From contig NZ_CP071596.1 of the NCBI RefSeq assembly GCF_017357105.1, positions 1,798,001 to 1,862,000 on the forward strand: 64,000 bases of DNA. The letters run 5' to 3'. Below, in pieces: positions 17,938 through 26,697 of the stretch. The stretch comes from Natronosalvus caseinilyticus. GTDB lineage: Archaea > Halobacteriota > Halobacteria > Halobacteriales > Natrialbaceae. The notes beneath the pieces were generated by a model. That model had not been told where the DNA came from. It searched no databases and worked only from the letters and a program-made list of their open reading frames with translations. The position numbers were made by a program, and so were the translations under genes. The first letter of the stretch is position 1. Every line of letters starts with the position of its first letter.

Positions 17938-17944
17938 GATTTAT
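17938..17944 (+). promoter_or_regulatory. TATA-like box for the vapBC-like pair
   Basis: GATTTATGA around 17938-17946 lies about 25-30 bp before the ATG at 17970. That predicts a leaderless or near-leaderless transcript starting at that codon, and argues against the in-frame ATG at 17943, which falls inside the box. Confidence 0.4.
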
Positions 17945-17969
17945 GAGTGGTGGACTCGTCCTTTCGGAC

Positions 17970-18221
17970 ATGAGCAGTGAGCGTGTCGACTCCGAGAGCA
18001 AGGTGTCGGGGAATCAGGCGAACATTCCCGCTCGTATCCGCCGGGAACTCGACATCGACGACGGCGACAGACTCCGCTGGCACGTCGAGGACGACGGGAC
18101 GCTCCGGGTTCAGGTCGTCCAGCAGCGCACCGGGACGTTCAGCGACTTCGACGGCTACGACGGCGATCAGGCGACGGAGGCCGAGAGCCAACACGACGCG
18201 TGGGGCGTCGACCTCGAGTAG
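17970..18221 (+). CDS. AbrB/SpoVT-type antitoxin (VapB-like)
   Basis: A swapped-hairpin AbrB-like DNA-binding domain occupies the first 50 of 83 residues: KVSGNQANIPARIRREL followed by the IDDGDRLRW strand. An acidic tail (DFDGYDGDQATEAESQHD) would bind the toxin. In such pairs the antitoxin both neutralises the PIN-domain RNase and represses the operon. ATG at 17970 is preferred from the promoter position. The toxin gene follows 9 bp after the stop. It sits alone downstream of gyrA, separated by about 240 bp. Confidence 0.75.
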   Translation: MSSERVDSESKVSGNQANIPARIRRELDIDDGDRLRWHVEDDGTLRVQVVQQRTGTFSDFDGYDGDQATEAESQHDAWGVDLE

Positions 18222-18230
18222 CTGAGATAG

Positions 18231-18665
18231 ATGCCGCGCGCACTCGTCGATACGACCGTACTCTTTGCGGCGGCGTACCGCCGTGACAGTGCACACGACG
18301 CCGCCCTCCCTATCCTCAGGCGAATCGACGCCGCTGCTCTCCCGGAGGCGGTGATTCTCGATTACGTCCTCGCGGAGACGCTAAACGGGTTGACGACGCA
18401 CGCGGATCACGACGCCGCTGTCGATTTTTTGGATCGGGTGGAAGAGAATACGCAATTTCACATCGATTCCCTGACGGCGGACGAATTTGCCGCGGCAAAA
18501 GCCCTCTTCCGACAGCACGAGTGCTTCTCGTTCGTCGATGCCGCGATCGTCGCGTACATGCAAGCGGAGGGGCTCGGGTACCTCTACGCGTTCGACGACG
18601 ATTTCGACGCTGCAGATGACGTCTACCGACTCGACGTCGCAACGAACCCGTATCACCCAGAGTGA
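18231..18665 (+). CDS. PIN-domain ribonuclease toxin (VapC-like)
   Basis: The 144-residue PIN domain has the acidic metal-binding residues in place. Asp is in ALVDTTVLF (residue 7), Glu in LAETLNGL (about 49), Asp in FVDAAIVAYM (about 102) and acids in AFDDDFD (about 122). PIN toxins cut RNA, often tRNA or rRNA, when freed from the antitoxin. It is preceded by the AbrB-type gene with 9 bp between, typical of a toxin-antitoxin pair. A housekeeping PIN nuclease cannot be excluded. Confidence 0.78.
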   Translation: MPRALVDTTVLFAAAYRRDSAHDAALPILRRIDAAALPEAVILDYVLAETLNGLTTHADHDAAVDFLDRVEENTQFHIDSLTADEFAAAKALFRQHECFSFVDAAIVAYMQAEGLGYLYAFDDDFDAADDVYRLDVATNPYHPE

Positions 18666-19072
18666 TCGAGACGCCCCCGAATTCAGCACAACTCGACAAT
18701 CATCAGCTGAAGTTGATGTTCGATCGATGCTCACGTCGGCGCTCAATTCGCACACGTAGTGAGCCGCACACACAGTGACATGCACACACAGTAAGCGTCT
18801 GTTCCCCGCACACCGCTTCTAAAGCAGGGTTTCAATGACCGCCAGGGTGAATTCCTCGAGCAGCCTCGCCCTCCCCAGCCGATTGCGGTGCTCGCTTCGC
18901 TGCGCTCCTCACCCCTCGCGCGACGTGAACGACCGGCCCTCGCGGTGCTCGAGCCGCTCGACAGCGCGCGCCGCGGTGGTTCGTCGATTCCACCTGGTCG
19001 CTCGTTCGGCTACCCGGCCGCTCGCTCGGCTACCCGGCCGCTCGGTCCGCCGGCCTCGGTTCCTGGATCCGC
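18666..19072. other. Gene-free stretch with short repeats
   Basis: No gene is supported. CACACACAGT-type repeats lie around 18768-18792. A 20-bp unit starting GCTCGTTCGGCTACC is repeated in tandem at 19001-19020 and 19021-19040 with one mismatch, plus a 6-bp partial third copy. The remaining GC-rich DNA (18840-19000) is rich in CTCG/CGAG words without clear structure. The region separates convergent vapC and the PP-loop gene. Confidence 0.45.
19001..19046. repeat. 20-bp tandem repeat, 2.3 copies
   Basis: GCTCGTTCGGCTACCCGGCC (19001-19020) is followed directly by GCTCGCTCGGCTACCCGGCC (19021-19040) and GCTCGG. The single difference is T/C at the sixth base. It lies in the intergenic region just beyond the 3' end of the PP-loop gene and looks like slippage expansion. 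Confidence 0.7.
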
Positions 19073-20398
19073 TCACCGCCTCGTGAGCAAACGCTGGTAG
19101 CTCGCCTTCGCCGCGCTCCAGGCGGGGTACAGCGTCGTATACACCGGGTCGGGCGCGTTGCGGGCGCCCGCTCGGAGCACGCGGTGGCGCAGTGGCGACC
19201 CCGAGTTGTCGACGATTTCGTCGAGGTTGGCGGACTCGAGCCAGGCGAAGAACGCGCGTTCGGCCGACGTTCTCGGCTCAGTCTTGCGAACCCGGTTGCG
19301 GATGTCCTCCCACATGTAGCGTTCGTCCTGGCCCAGGATCCAGTGGCCGCCCTCGAGTCCTCGCCGAAGGTCGTGGTACCGGTCGTCGGTGAACGGGTAG
19401 CCGTGTTCGGTCGGTTCGAGCCCCGCAAGTCGAAGGCCGACGGCCGTCCGGTAGCACTTTTCGCAGACCCCGCAGTTGCCATCCATGCGGTCGTTACAGG
19501 TCTGGAGCTCGAGGTCGGGGGCGTCGCTTTCGACGTACTCCGCGAGCACGTCGAGGCGCTCCTGACGGGTCAGGTCGTAGGCGTCGTGGTGACACCGGGT
19601 GCCGTCCCAGCGGACGTTGTCGTCGATGTCGGGGTGAGAGCCCCACTCGAGGTCGATTCCCTCCCAGTGGGTGGCGGCCATGTAGAGGTCCTCGATGCCG
19701 CGGGAGGCGGCCAGTGGGGCACAGAGCCCCAGCAAGCCGAGGCCGTGGCCGACGGAGCTGTACCAGCCACCGTCGACGTAGCGTTTGTAGTGAGCGAGCA
19801 GCATCGGGTGATCGAGGAAGGAGAGCATGTTGGCCTCGACGAAGGCGGTCTCGAGGCCGCGGTCGGCGGCGAAGTCGGTCACCCGATCGACCAGGTGGTT
19901 CCACTGCACGTCGTCCGAACTGTCGGGCGTGATCGTCCAGCCGCGGACGCTGATCAGCGTGGGTTCCTCCTCGCGGTGACGGACGTACGAGCACGTGGAG
20001 TCGACGCCGCCGGTGAAGAGGAGGCCGCTCTCCGCATTCTCATCGTCGCCGTCGTCGCTGGATACACGCGTGTCGACGACCTCACGAGCGTAGAGGTCGC
20101 CACCCTCGAGGAAGTCGTACATCTCGAGCATGGCCGCTTGGACGTCCTCGAGCGCCGAGACGAACGTCGCGTCGACGGTGTCGACGGAGACGTCTGCACC
20201 TGCGGCCCAGGCGACCGGACACACCTGGGCCAGTGCCGGGACGACCAGCAGCGAGTCGGGAACCGACTCGACGTCGACGTCGTAGGTTACCTCGAGCGGG
20301 TCACCGGTGAAAAATCGGGTGAGGTCGCTCGAGGGGCGAACGGTCGTTCGAAGGGTGCGTCCATCCGTCGTCGGGGTGTCGATGTGTATCGATGCCAT
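19073..20398 (-). CDS. PP-loop (adenine nucleotide alpha-hydrolase-like) protein, function unknown
   Basis: The 441-residue protein carries a PP-loop signature, LLFTGGVDSTCSY (about residue 120), as in QueC, asparagine synthetase and tRNA-thiolation enzymes, which adenylate a substrate with release of pyrophosphate. A cysteine cluster CNDRMDGNCGVCEKCYR (about 310-326) resembles the QueC-type zinc site. The N-terminal 90 residues (THIDTPTTDGRTL-like strands) are not recognised. ATG at 20398 is chosen although the frame is open upstream to 20683. It is divergent from a polytopic membrane protein. Surface-glycan or nucleoside modification is possible, but no substrate can be read. Confidence 0.65.
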   Translation of the reverse strand: MASIHIDTPTTDGRTLRTTVRPSSDLTRFFTGDPLEVTYDVDVESVPDSLLVVPALAQVCPVAWAAGADVSVDTVDATFVSALEDVQAAMLEMYDFLEGGDLYAREVVDTRVSSDDGDDENAESGLLFTGGVDSTCSYVRHREEEPTLISVRGWTITPDSSDDVQWNHLVDRVTDFAADRGLETAFVEANMLSFLDHPMLLAHYKRYVDGGWYSSVGHGLGLLGLCAPLAASRGIEDLYMAATHWEGIDLEWGSHPDIDDNVRWDGTRCHHDAYDLTRQERLDVLAEYVESDAPDLELQTCNDRMDGNCGVCEKCYRTAVGLRLAGLEPTEHGYPFTDDRYHDLRRGLEGGHWILGQDERYMWEDIRNRVRKTEPRTSAERAFFAWLESANLDEIVDNSGSPLRHRVLRAGARNAPDPVYTTLYPAWSAAKASYQRLLTRR

Positions 20399-20841
20399 GG
20401 TCGAAGAGCAGGGTCGCCACCGGTTTCGGCTCGAGGGTGACGACCGGTCGTCCCGTGACCACCACCGAGGACGGTAAAAACAGGCACAATCGTTGACGCG
20501 TCGAGCGTCGTAGAAATCACCGCCTAGAGATCGGTAGGCGTTCGTATCCGCCTCTGCCACCTCTTCGATCGTCGCCTCGACCGCCGCGATGGAGACCTCA
20601 TTTCCCAGTTTCGACCGGCGTTGACCGTCGTCTCGAGCGTCGACTCTCGCCCAGCAGGAGAGCGCAGGGTTGGTACCGGGCACAAGCGCGCGCTAGCCGG
20701 TCAGCCGCCGGGCCAACTCGGGATCGCGACCGCCTCGAGGGGGTAGGCGGAGGATAACAAACCCCTCTCTTCTCGAGGCATTTCACCAATGCGAACTGTC
20801 ACGCCAGCCACCGTCGGCGGTCGCCTCGTGCGGGTGAGTCG
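20399..20841. other. Divergent intergenic region with an 18-codon upstream frame
   Basis: This is the shared promoter region of two divergent genes. A TATA-like GGATAACAA lies at about 20752-20760. Plus-strand ATG at 20789 opens an 18-codon frame whose TGA (20843-20845) overlaps the ATG of the membrane protein at 20842. This layout would allow translational coupling. The minus-strand frame stays open to 20683 with partly acidic codons, so the PP-loop protein could start further upstream than 20398. Confidence 0.35.
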
Positions 20842-22641
20842 ATGACGCAGAGACGAACCCTGCTGGATCTCGTCCTCGCGGTCGGGTTTCTCGCCGTGGC
20901 GATCGCTATCGCCGTCGCGCATCGGTCCCCACCTTCGGGGTACGAATCGTCGATTTACACGGGCACGCCGACGCTCACCTGGGTCGCGTTCGGCCTCGCG
21001 CTGGCCGTCGCGGTCGGGGTGACTATCGGCACTCGAGGGTGGTACCAGGCCGGCGCCATCGCCCTCGGCGGGCTCACGGTGACGAGCATCGTCAGCCTGC
21101 CGGTGATCCGCAACTACCACTTCCAGGGGATGGGCGACTCGCTCACGCACCTGGGGTGGGTCCGGGACTTCGTCCAGGGGACGATGCAGCCCCACGAACT
21201 GTTCTACCCCGGGCTCCACGCCGTCGCGACGACCCTCCACCTCGGCGGCGGCGTCTCGATGGAGCGGGCGCTCCTGATCGCCGTCGTCCTCCTGTTCGTC
21301 CCGTTCGTCGTCTTCGTCCCGCTCATCGCACGCGATATCTCGGGAACGGGCGCCGCGGCCGGGTTCGCCGCCATCGCCTCCTGGATGGTGCTCCCCATCA
21401 ACAACGTGGCGACGCACATGGGCCCGCACACGAACTCCAACGCACTGTTCGTCGTCCCCGTCGCTCTCTTCGCGACCGTGGCGCTCGTGAGCCGACGCTC
21501 GGACCTCGAGCGCCTCCCGTTCGGCATCTCGCCGTTCACCGTCTGCCTGTTTCTCGCGGGCGTGGGCCTCCTGCTGGTTCACCCCCAGCAGATGATCAAC
21601 GTGGTCGTCTTCCTCGGGGCGCTCGCCGGGGTGCAGTACCTCGCGAAGCGTCGGTACGACGATCACCCGATGGTGCACCATCCGTCGCTGTTCGCGCCGG
21701 CGGTCATGCTCGGTGTGTTATTCGTCGTCTGGGCGGCCGCGAACGCGCGGTTCCGACGCGCCTTCTCGGGGCTCGTCTACGGTTTGTTCAGCCGTGACAT
21801 CGGGACTGGCTCGACTGTCGGTCAGCGAAGCGGGTCGCTGACGGAACTGGGCGGTAGCCTGCTCGAGCTGTTTGCGATCATGTTCCTCGTCGCCGCCGTC
21901 CTCGGGGCGATCGCAGCGCTGTTCGTCCTCGCGACGTGGCTCGGGCGAACGAGTCTGGATCCCGATGGCCGCTCGTACGTTACCTACTTCGCGCTCGCGC
22001 TGGTGCCCCTCGGCGGCATGTTCGTCGTCTACTTCCTCGGGACGCCGACGATGGCGTTCCGGCAGGTCGGCTTCATCTACGTCGTCCTGACGATTCTCTC
22101 GGGAATCGCCCTCGCGCACCTCTTCGGCTGGCTGACCGGACCGTTGACGACTCCGGGGGCGAACGCGCTCGCCGCCGTCTTCGTCGCGGCTTGTCTCGTC
22201 CTGACGCTCGTGACGCTGTTCACGTCGCCGCTGATCTACCAGCCGACCCAGCACGTCACCGAACAGCAACAGTTCGGCTACGACACCGCCCTCGAGCACC
22301 GGGCCGACGAGCGGTTGTACGCCGGATTCGGCTACGGAATCAACCGCTACGGCGACGCCCACTACGGCACCGAGGCCGGGAGCGAGATCAACTACGACGG
22401 CGGTGCCGGCGGTGCGGTCCTCGTCGATGAGTTCGAGGACGGCAACTACCGGGAGGCCTACCACGGCGCGGACTACTACTTCACCGTGAGCGCCTACGAT
22501 AAAGCGAGGGAACTCGAGGTGTACGACGAACTCCACCACTCCGAGGAAGCCCTGGAAGGAATCGAGCGCGAGCCCTACGCGGATCGATTGGTCTCGAGCG
22601 AGGAGTTCACGATGTATTCGGTGGAGGGGACGCCCTCCTAG
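20842..22641 (+). CDS. Polytopic membrane protein, GT-C-like
   Basis: The protein has 599 residues with roughly 12-14 hydrophobic helices through about residue 470, then a soluble C-terminal domain (about 475-599) rich in Tyr, Asp and Glu. A first loop between helices 3 and 4 holds GMGDSLTHLGWVRDF, an acid/His-bearing outer loop of the kind used by GT-C glycosyltransferases and oligosaccharide-handling enzymes. HPQQMIN and FRQVGF lie in other loops. The fold class is suggested by topology, not by a recognised signature. The glycosylation genes aglJ and aglM lie 4 kb downstream, so a role in surface glycan is possible. Confidence 0.6.
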   Translation: MTQRRTLLDLVLAVGFLAVAIAIAVAHRSPPSGYESSIYTGTPTLTWVAFGLALAVAVGVTIGTRGWYQAGAIALGGLTVTSIVSLPVIRNYHFQGMGDSLTHLGWVRDFVQGTMQPHELFYPGLHAVATTLHLGGGVSMERALLIAVVLLFVPFVVFVPLIARDISGTGAAAGFAAIASWMVLPINNVATHMGPHTNSNALFVVPVALFATVALVSRRSDLERLPFGISPFTVCLFLAGVGLLLVHPQQMINVVVFLGALAGVQYLAKRRYDDHPMVHHPSLFAPAVMLGVLFVVWAAANARFRRAFSGLVYGLFSRDIGTGSTVGQRSGSLTELGGSLLELFAIMFLVAAVLGAIAALFVLATWLGRTSLDPDGRSYVTYFALALVPLGGMFVVYFLGTPTMAFRQVGFIYVVLTILSGIALAHLFGWLTGPLTTPGANALAAVFVAACLVLTLVTLFTSPLIYQPTQHVTEQQQFGYDTALEHRADERLYAGFGYGINRYGDAHYGTEAGSEINYDGGAGGAVLVDEFEDGNYREAYHGADYYFTVSAYDKARELEVYDELHHSEEALEGIEREPYADRLVSSEEFTMYSVEGTPS

Positions 22642-22667
22642 TAAGTCGGCGGAACTCGAACTCGGCG

Positions 22668-23285
22668 TCAGTTGTCGACGCCCGCTCCCGTCGGCGCATC
22701 CGGCAGTTCCTGCTTCTCGACGTCGATTCCCAGTTCCTCGAGGGCGGCCTCCATGTGTCGCTCCTCGGCGAAGTCCGAGCCGTCCTCCTCGCGGATCCGC
22801 TGGGTCGTCGCGAGCACCTCGGCGCGGCGGTCGTCCGGAATCGAGAACTTGTCCGTGGCGAGTTCGATCGTCAGGCCGTTGTTGTCTCTGGTGTACAGCG
22901 AGTGGAAGATGCCCCGATCGAACTCGTTGTAGCCGTAGCCGGCCTCCTCGAGGGCTTCCCGGGTGTCGACGAAGCGCTCGGGATCGATGCTGAACGCGAG
23001 GTGGTGGACCGAACCGATCTGGTGGCGAAGCGGCGCCGGGTTCGATTGGCGGTCGTCGCTCACGAAGAACGTGATGATCCGGCCATCCCCGGTGTCGAAG
23101 AAGAGATGCGTCGAAGTCGGGTCGTCCAGGTTCGGCTGTTTCAGGACGAGGGGCATCCCCAGCACGTCCCGGTAGTAGGCGATGGTGTCCTCGGCGTTCG
23201 AGCCGATCAGCGTGATGTGGTCGGTGCCGGTGGTTTGAATGGGACTGTCGGGTCGGTCGGCGGTGATTTCGAAGTTGTCAGCCAT
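22668..23285 (-). CDS. VOC-superfamily (glyoxalase/dioxygenase-like) protein
   Basis: Two beta-alpha-beta-beta-beta modules are visible in 205 residues. TDHITLIGSNAEDTIAYYRDVLGM opens the first and VHHLAFSIDPERF opens the second. Candidate metal ligands are His of DHITL, His of VHHLAF and Glu of LTIELATD. The YYRDVLGM and DTGDGRIITFF segments are typical of ring-cleaving dioxygenase and glyoxalase relatives. ATG at 23285 (MADNFEI) is preferred to one 27 bp upstream. The substrate is unknown. It converges with the membrane-protein gene. Confidence 0.85.
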   Translation of the reverse strand: MADNFEITADRPDSPIQTTGTDHITLIGSNAEDTIAYYRDVLGMPLVLKQPNLDDPTSTHLFFDTGDGRIITFFVSDDRQSNPAPLRHQIGSVHHLAFSIDPERFVDTREALEEAGYGYNEFDRGIFHSLYTRDNNGLTIELATDKFSIPDDRRAEVLATTQRIREEDGSDFAEERHMEAALEELGIDVEKQELPDAPTGAGVDN

Positions 23286-23568
23286 ACCACCTCGTAGGTT
23301 CCGACCGTACATACGTTTCCGCTAACGTCGATGTCACCCGTGGCAGTTGATTCGCGCGCAGCGTTCGACTAGCTATCGATTCTATACTATCGTCCCAATC
23401 GTTCGATCGACTCGAGTCTGTGCCCGGTACGACGGCGGTCCGATCGACGGGCCGGGAACGCCGCTCGAGGAAACGAGAGCGGCGTGACCCGGGGAAGGGC
23501 AGGCCCGTGCCCCGGGCGGTGCGCGACGACGCCCGAACCTTTTATTCGACGGACACGTACGTCGATCC

Positions 23569-23832
23569 ATGCTGCGCAGTCTCCTGACCTGGGTGCTCGG
23601 TCGAGGCGACATCGACGACGCGGTCGATACCGGTTCCGACGGGGACGTCGGTGGGTTCGACGGCGACGACGGCGACGATGGCGATAACGATGGCAATGAC
23701 GAGTCGCGGTTCGTCCTATCACCGCTCGACCGCTCGGTCCGCGCCGCTCACGGGGGCGACCCCGGCACCGACCGCAAATTGGCAGCCCTCGAGGAACGGG
23801 CGCGGGAACTCGAGGATCAGCGACGCGAGTAA
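23569..23832 (+). CDS. Small acidic protein, function unknown
   Basis: The 87-residue protein has an amphipathic N-terminus (LRSLLTWVLGR), a Gly/Asp repeat-like middle (DGDVGGFDGDDGDDGD) and a C-terminal helix of coiled-coil character ([17 protein letters not shown]). A TATA-like TTTTATT at about 23539-23546 predicts a leaderless start at 23569. It overlaps the convergent neighbour by 16 bp at its 3' end. The composition is haloarchaeal, but I do not recognise a family. Confidence 0.55.
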   Translation: MLRSLLTWVLGRGDIDDAVDTGSDGDVGGFDGDDGDDGDNDGNDESRFVLSPLDRSVRAAHGGDPGTDRKLAALEERARELEDQRRE

Positions 23833-24110
23833 GTGAACGCGCCGTCTTCGAGCGCCTCCGCGAGCGACTCGAGGATCCGCGAGACGTCGGCGTCGGGTAC
23901 GGAACCGGAGCGGGCGGCTACGATGGCCTCGCAATCATCGTCTCCCTTGTCACGCAATACAACCGCGACGGCGAGCAACTGTCCGAACCCGACATCGCGC
24001 TCGATGAACTGCTCGAGGTAACGCGCCGAACGGCTTCCGGAACCGTCGAACTCGCCGACGAGGAAGCCACCCGCGAGTTTCCGGTGTTCGTCCGAGAGGT
24101 CGATTCGCAC
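23817..24110 (-). CDS. Conserved-looking hypothetical protein
   Basis: Acidic, mixed alpha/beta composition over about 97 residues ([54 protein letters not shown]) indicates a real haloarchaeal gene. Codons upstream of the GTG at 24110 turn Arg/Ser-rich, so the start is placed there. No family was recognised. Its 3' end overlaps the small acidic protein gene by 16 bp. Confidence 0.5.
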   Translation of the reverse strand: MRIDLSDEHRKLAGGFLVGEFDGSGSRSARYLEQFIERDVGFGQLLAVAVVLRDKGDDDCEAIVAARSGSVPDADVSRILESLAEALEDGAFTYSRR

Positions 24111-24263
24111 CTCGACTGAGGCACGGTCACCGGGTCGCCTGCTCGCTCGAGCTTCTCGACGCCGCCAGGCTCGAGACCGCGATGCACCTGGGCTCGAGCG
24201 CACTTAACGCGTGCATCTGGCCACCCCCGAAGCTACCCAGGCTCGCTCACAAGCGACCCTCAG

Positions 24264-24791
24264 ATGCCACTCGAGTCCGCCGCGCGCACCGACCTGGACG
24301 GAACCGACTGGGACGGCACCGTCCCCAACGCCTTCGACCTGCGGGTCGTCGCCCTCATCCTCGTGGCCTCCGGCCTCGCGGCCTCCGCGAACCTCACCGC
24401 GGGCGGCCTCGAGTTCGCCCTCGTCGCGTTCGGTCTGCTGGTCGTCGCCGGTATCGCTGCTCACTGGCTCGGCCAGCGTCGCGTCCGTCGCGTGACCGAA
24501 TCGCTCGTCGAGGAGTGGGTCGCCGCCGGCGGGAGCGTCGAGTCGGTCACCCGCTCGGCCTCTTGGCTGCGAACGGAGTGGATCGTCCGGACGAACGAGG
24601 GGCCGGTCACCGTCGGCGGCCTGGCGCTGGTGCCGATCTCGCGGGTGTCGATCACCTGGCGCGGGCTGGGGGAGTCACACGCGGTTTCGGTGGCGAGCGC
24701 CGACCTCGAGTCGCTGGCCGCGGAGTGGTACGCGGAGATTTTCGAATCCGGTCAGGAGCGGGTTCGAGAGACGCCGTCTCGAGTCTCGTAG
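24264..24791 (+). CDS. Two-helix membrane protein, function unknown
   Basis: The 175-residue protein has two closely spaced hydrophobic helices at about residues 27-48 and 50-68, in a PH-like arrangement. A cytoplasmic beta-rich domain follows ([28 protein letters not shown]). It is preceded by an acidic N-terminus ([18 protein letters not shown]). It is co-directional with pstB, which begins 170 bp later. I do not recognise a specific family. Confidence 0.6.
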   Translation: MPLESAARTDLDGTDWDGTVPNAFDLRVVALILVASGLAASANLTAGGLEFALVAFGLLVVAGIAAHWLGQRRVRRVTESLVEEWVAAGGSVESVTRSASWLRTEWIVRTNEGPVTVGGLALVPISRVSITWRGLGESHAVSVASADLESLAAEWYAEIFESGQERVRETPSRVS

Positions 24792-24961
24792 CGGCGCCTT
24801 CGAGACGACTCGGCGCCTTCCAGAACGACTCTTCTCCCGTCCCGGCCGACTGCCGACTGCCGCGACCAGGTCTCCGTCTCGAGCGCACCCTGCTCTCGAC
24901 CGTGTATGCTACGCGTCCACAACAGGTAACTGCTCGAGGGGTGACTAGGCACCTACCGCGC

Positions 24962-25819
24962 ATGACCGCCAACCGAGCCGAGTCCGAAGAGCGTTCCGAC
25001 GCGACCGGCGACTCCGGCGTGACCTCGATGACCGAGATTGCCAGCCCGCGAGGATCGCCCGGGGTCGAGTCGCCCGTGATCCAGTCGCGCGACCTCGACG
25101 TCTTCTACGGCGACACCCAGGCGCTCGACGGCATCACGATGGACATTCCCGAACGACGGGTGACGGCGCTCATCGGGCCCTCGGGCTGTGGCAAGTCGAC
25201 GTTTCTGCGATCGATCAACCGCATGAACGACCTCATCGACGTCGCCCGCGTAGAGGGCGACCTGTTCTTTCACGGCAAGAACGTCTACGACGACGACGTC
25301 GACCCCGTCGCGCTCCGCCGGAAGATCGGGATGATCTTCCAGCAACCGAACCCCTTCCCGAAGAGCATCTTCGACAACGTCGCCTACGGACTCCGGGTCC
25401 AGGGGATGGACGACGACCTCGAGAAGCAGGTTCACACTGCCCTCGAGCGTGCCGCGTTGCTCGAGGAGGTCGAGGATCAACTGGACTCGAGCGGGCTGGA
25501 CCTCTCGGGCGGCCAGCAACAGCGCCTGTGCATCGCCCGGGCCATCGCGACCGACCCCGAGGTCATCCTGATGGACGAGCCGGCGTCGGCGCTCGACCCC
25601 GTCGCCACCTCGAAGATCGAGGACCTGGTCGAGACCCTGGCCGAGGAGTACACGGTCGTGATTGTCACCCACAACATGCAACAGGCGGCCCGAATTTCGG
25701 ACAAGACCGCTGTATTTCTCACCGGCGGGGAACTCGTCGAGTTCGACGACACGACGAAAATCTTCGAGAATCCGGAGAGCCAGCGTGTCGAAGACTACAT
25801 TACCGGGAAATTTGGATAG
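24962..25819 (+). CDS. pstB: Phosphate ABC transporter ATPase (PstB-type)
   Basis: An ABC ATPase of 285 residues has Walker [11 protein letters not shown]-loop [12 protein letters not shown], signature LSGGQQQR, Walker [14 protein letters not shown] and switch [13 protein letters not shown]. The [11 protein letters not shown] and [15 protein letters not shown] stretches are PstB hallmarks. PstB drives phosphate import through PstC/PstA with PstS. None of those genes, nor phoU, lies within the window around it, so this copy stands alone here. ATG at 24962 gives a 35-residue non-homologous leader; a start nearer [10 protein letters not shown] is possible. Confidence 0.9.
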   Translation: MTANRAESEERSDATGDSGVTSMTEIASPRGSPGVESPVIQSRDLDVFYGDTQALDGITMDIPERRVTALIGPSGCGKSTFLRSINRMNDLIDVARVEGDLFFHGKNVYDDDVDPVALRRKIGMIFQQPNPFPKSIFDNVAYGLRVQGMDDDLEKQVHTALERAALLEEVEDQLDSSGLDLSGGQQQRLCIARAIATDPEVILMDEPASALDPVATSKIEDLVETLAEEYTVVIVTHNMQQAARISDKTAVFLTGGELVEFDDTTKIFENPESQRVEDYITGKFG

Positions 25820-25927
25820 TTCGAAGTCGAGGTCGAGGTCGAAGTTGAGGTCGAGGACGCTCGACTATTTCTCGCGTTCTGTGGCCCCTCGAGCGACAAC
25901 CTGGTGCGAGCGGTTCGGTGTGCTCGG

Positions 25928-26137
25928 TTACTCCAGATAGCCCAGCCCCCGGAGCTGTTCGGCGATCTCCTCGAACTCGGCCTCCGTGAGCTGCCCGGAC
26001 TTCTGGTGTTGAATCACAATGCTCCGCAGGAGAAACCGGGTGAGATCGCTCGTACTCTGAAAGCTCGTGCCCTCGATGGTCTCCTCGACGCGCGCCGCGA
26101 GATCCTTCGGGATCGAGACCGTCGTGTATTCGGTCAT
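25928..26137 (-). CDS. Ribbon-helix-helix DNA-binding protein
   Basis: This 69-residue protein has an N-terminal strand EYTTVSIPKDLAARVEE, a helix-turn-helix pair (FQSTSDLTRFLLRSIVIQH) and a second helical hairpin LTEAEFEEIAEQLRGLGYL. This is the arrangement of CopG/Arc-type repressors. The ATG at 26137 gives a complete domain. It converges with pstB with about 110 bp between and is divergent from the DUF5789-like gene, which it might regulate. Confidence 0.75.
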   Translation of the reverse strand: MTEYTTVSIPKDLAARVEETIEGTSFQSTSDLTRFLLRSIVIQHQKSGQLTEAEFEEIAEQLRGLGYLE

Positions 26138-26257
26138 CTCATGTCGAAACTGGGTGACGGATCGGCGTAAAGATTCCCACTGCAGAGGGGCATCCGTGAG
26201 CGCTCGAGCCGTCTCGAGAGCGTAGCCATTTTCGGTCCCGAGGTGGTATGGTACCCC

Positions 26258-26587
26258 ATGGGAGTCCGGCCACCATCGAACGGACCCGACGACGAGCCGA
26301 CGAGCATCGAATTTGGCATCGCCGCCGTCGACGCCCGCCTCAAACGAGGTGACCTCTCGTTTCCCGCCTCGAGAGCGGACGTCTCGGCCGCACTCGGCGA
26401 CGCCAACATCCCCTACGACGTGCACGGGAATACGGTCGTACTCGAGACGGCGCTCGAGCACGTCGACCGAGAGCGATTCGAGAGCCGACAGGAGTTGCTC
26501 AACGCACTCCACCCGGTCTTCGAGGAGTATCGCAAGAATCACTCGGGCGGCTTTCTCCGGCAGGTCCGGACGCTGCTCCCGTTCTGA
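26258..26587 (+). CDS. DUF5789-like haloarchaeal protein
   Basis: The 109-residue protein contains the layout GIAAVDARLKRGDLSFPASRADV, then ALGDANIPYDVHGNTVVLETALEHV, then ESRQELLNALHP. This resembles the small haloarchaeal DUF5789 family as I remember it. Function is unknown; the fold is probably mixed alpha/beta. ATG at 26258 is preferred over a GTG at 26243. It is divergent from the ribbon-helix-helix gene, with about 120 bp between. Confidence 0.55.
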   Translation: MGVRPPSNGPDDEPTSIEFGIAAVDARLKRGDLSFPASRADVSAALGDANIPYDVHGNTVVLETALEHVDRERFESRQELLNALHPVFEEYRKNHSGGFLRQVRTLLPF

Positions 26588-26697
26588 TCGGTTTCGTTCG
26601 ACGCCCCCTTCTGAACGTGTCGGTTCGACGTCCGTCCTGACCGTATCGTTCGGCTCTCGTTCTGACTCGTTTTCGACTCGCTCGGAGAGACGCCGGT

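Noticed and set aside
25821-25860. GAGGTC-type hexamer run after pstB as a CRISPR or regulatory array
   Set aside because: Units are imperfect, without spacers of constant length; a short microsatellite is the simpler reading.
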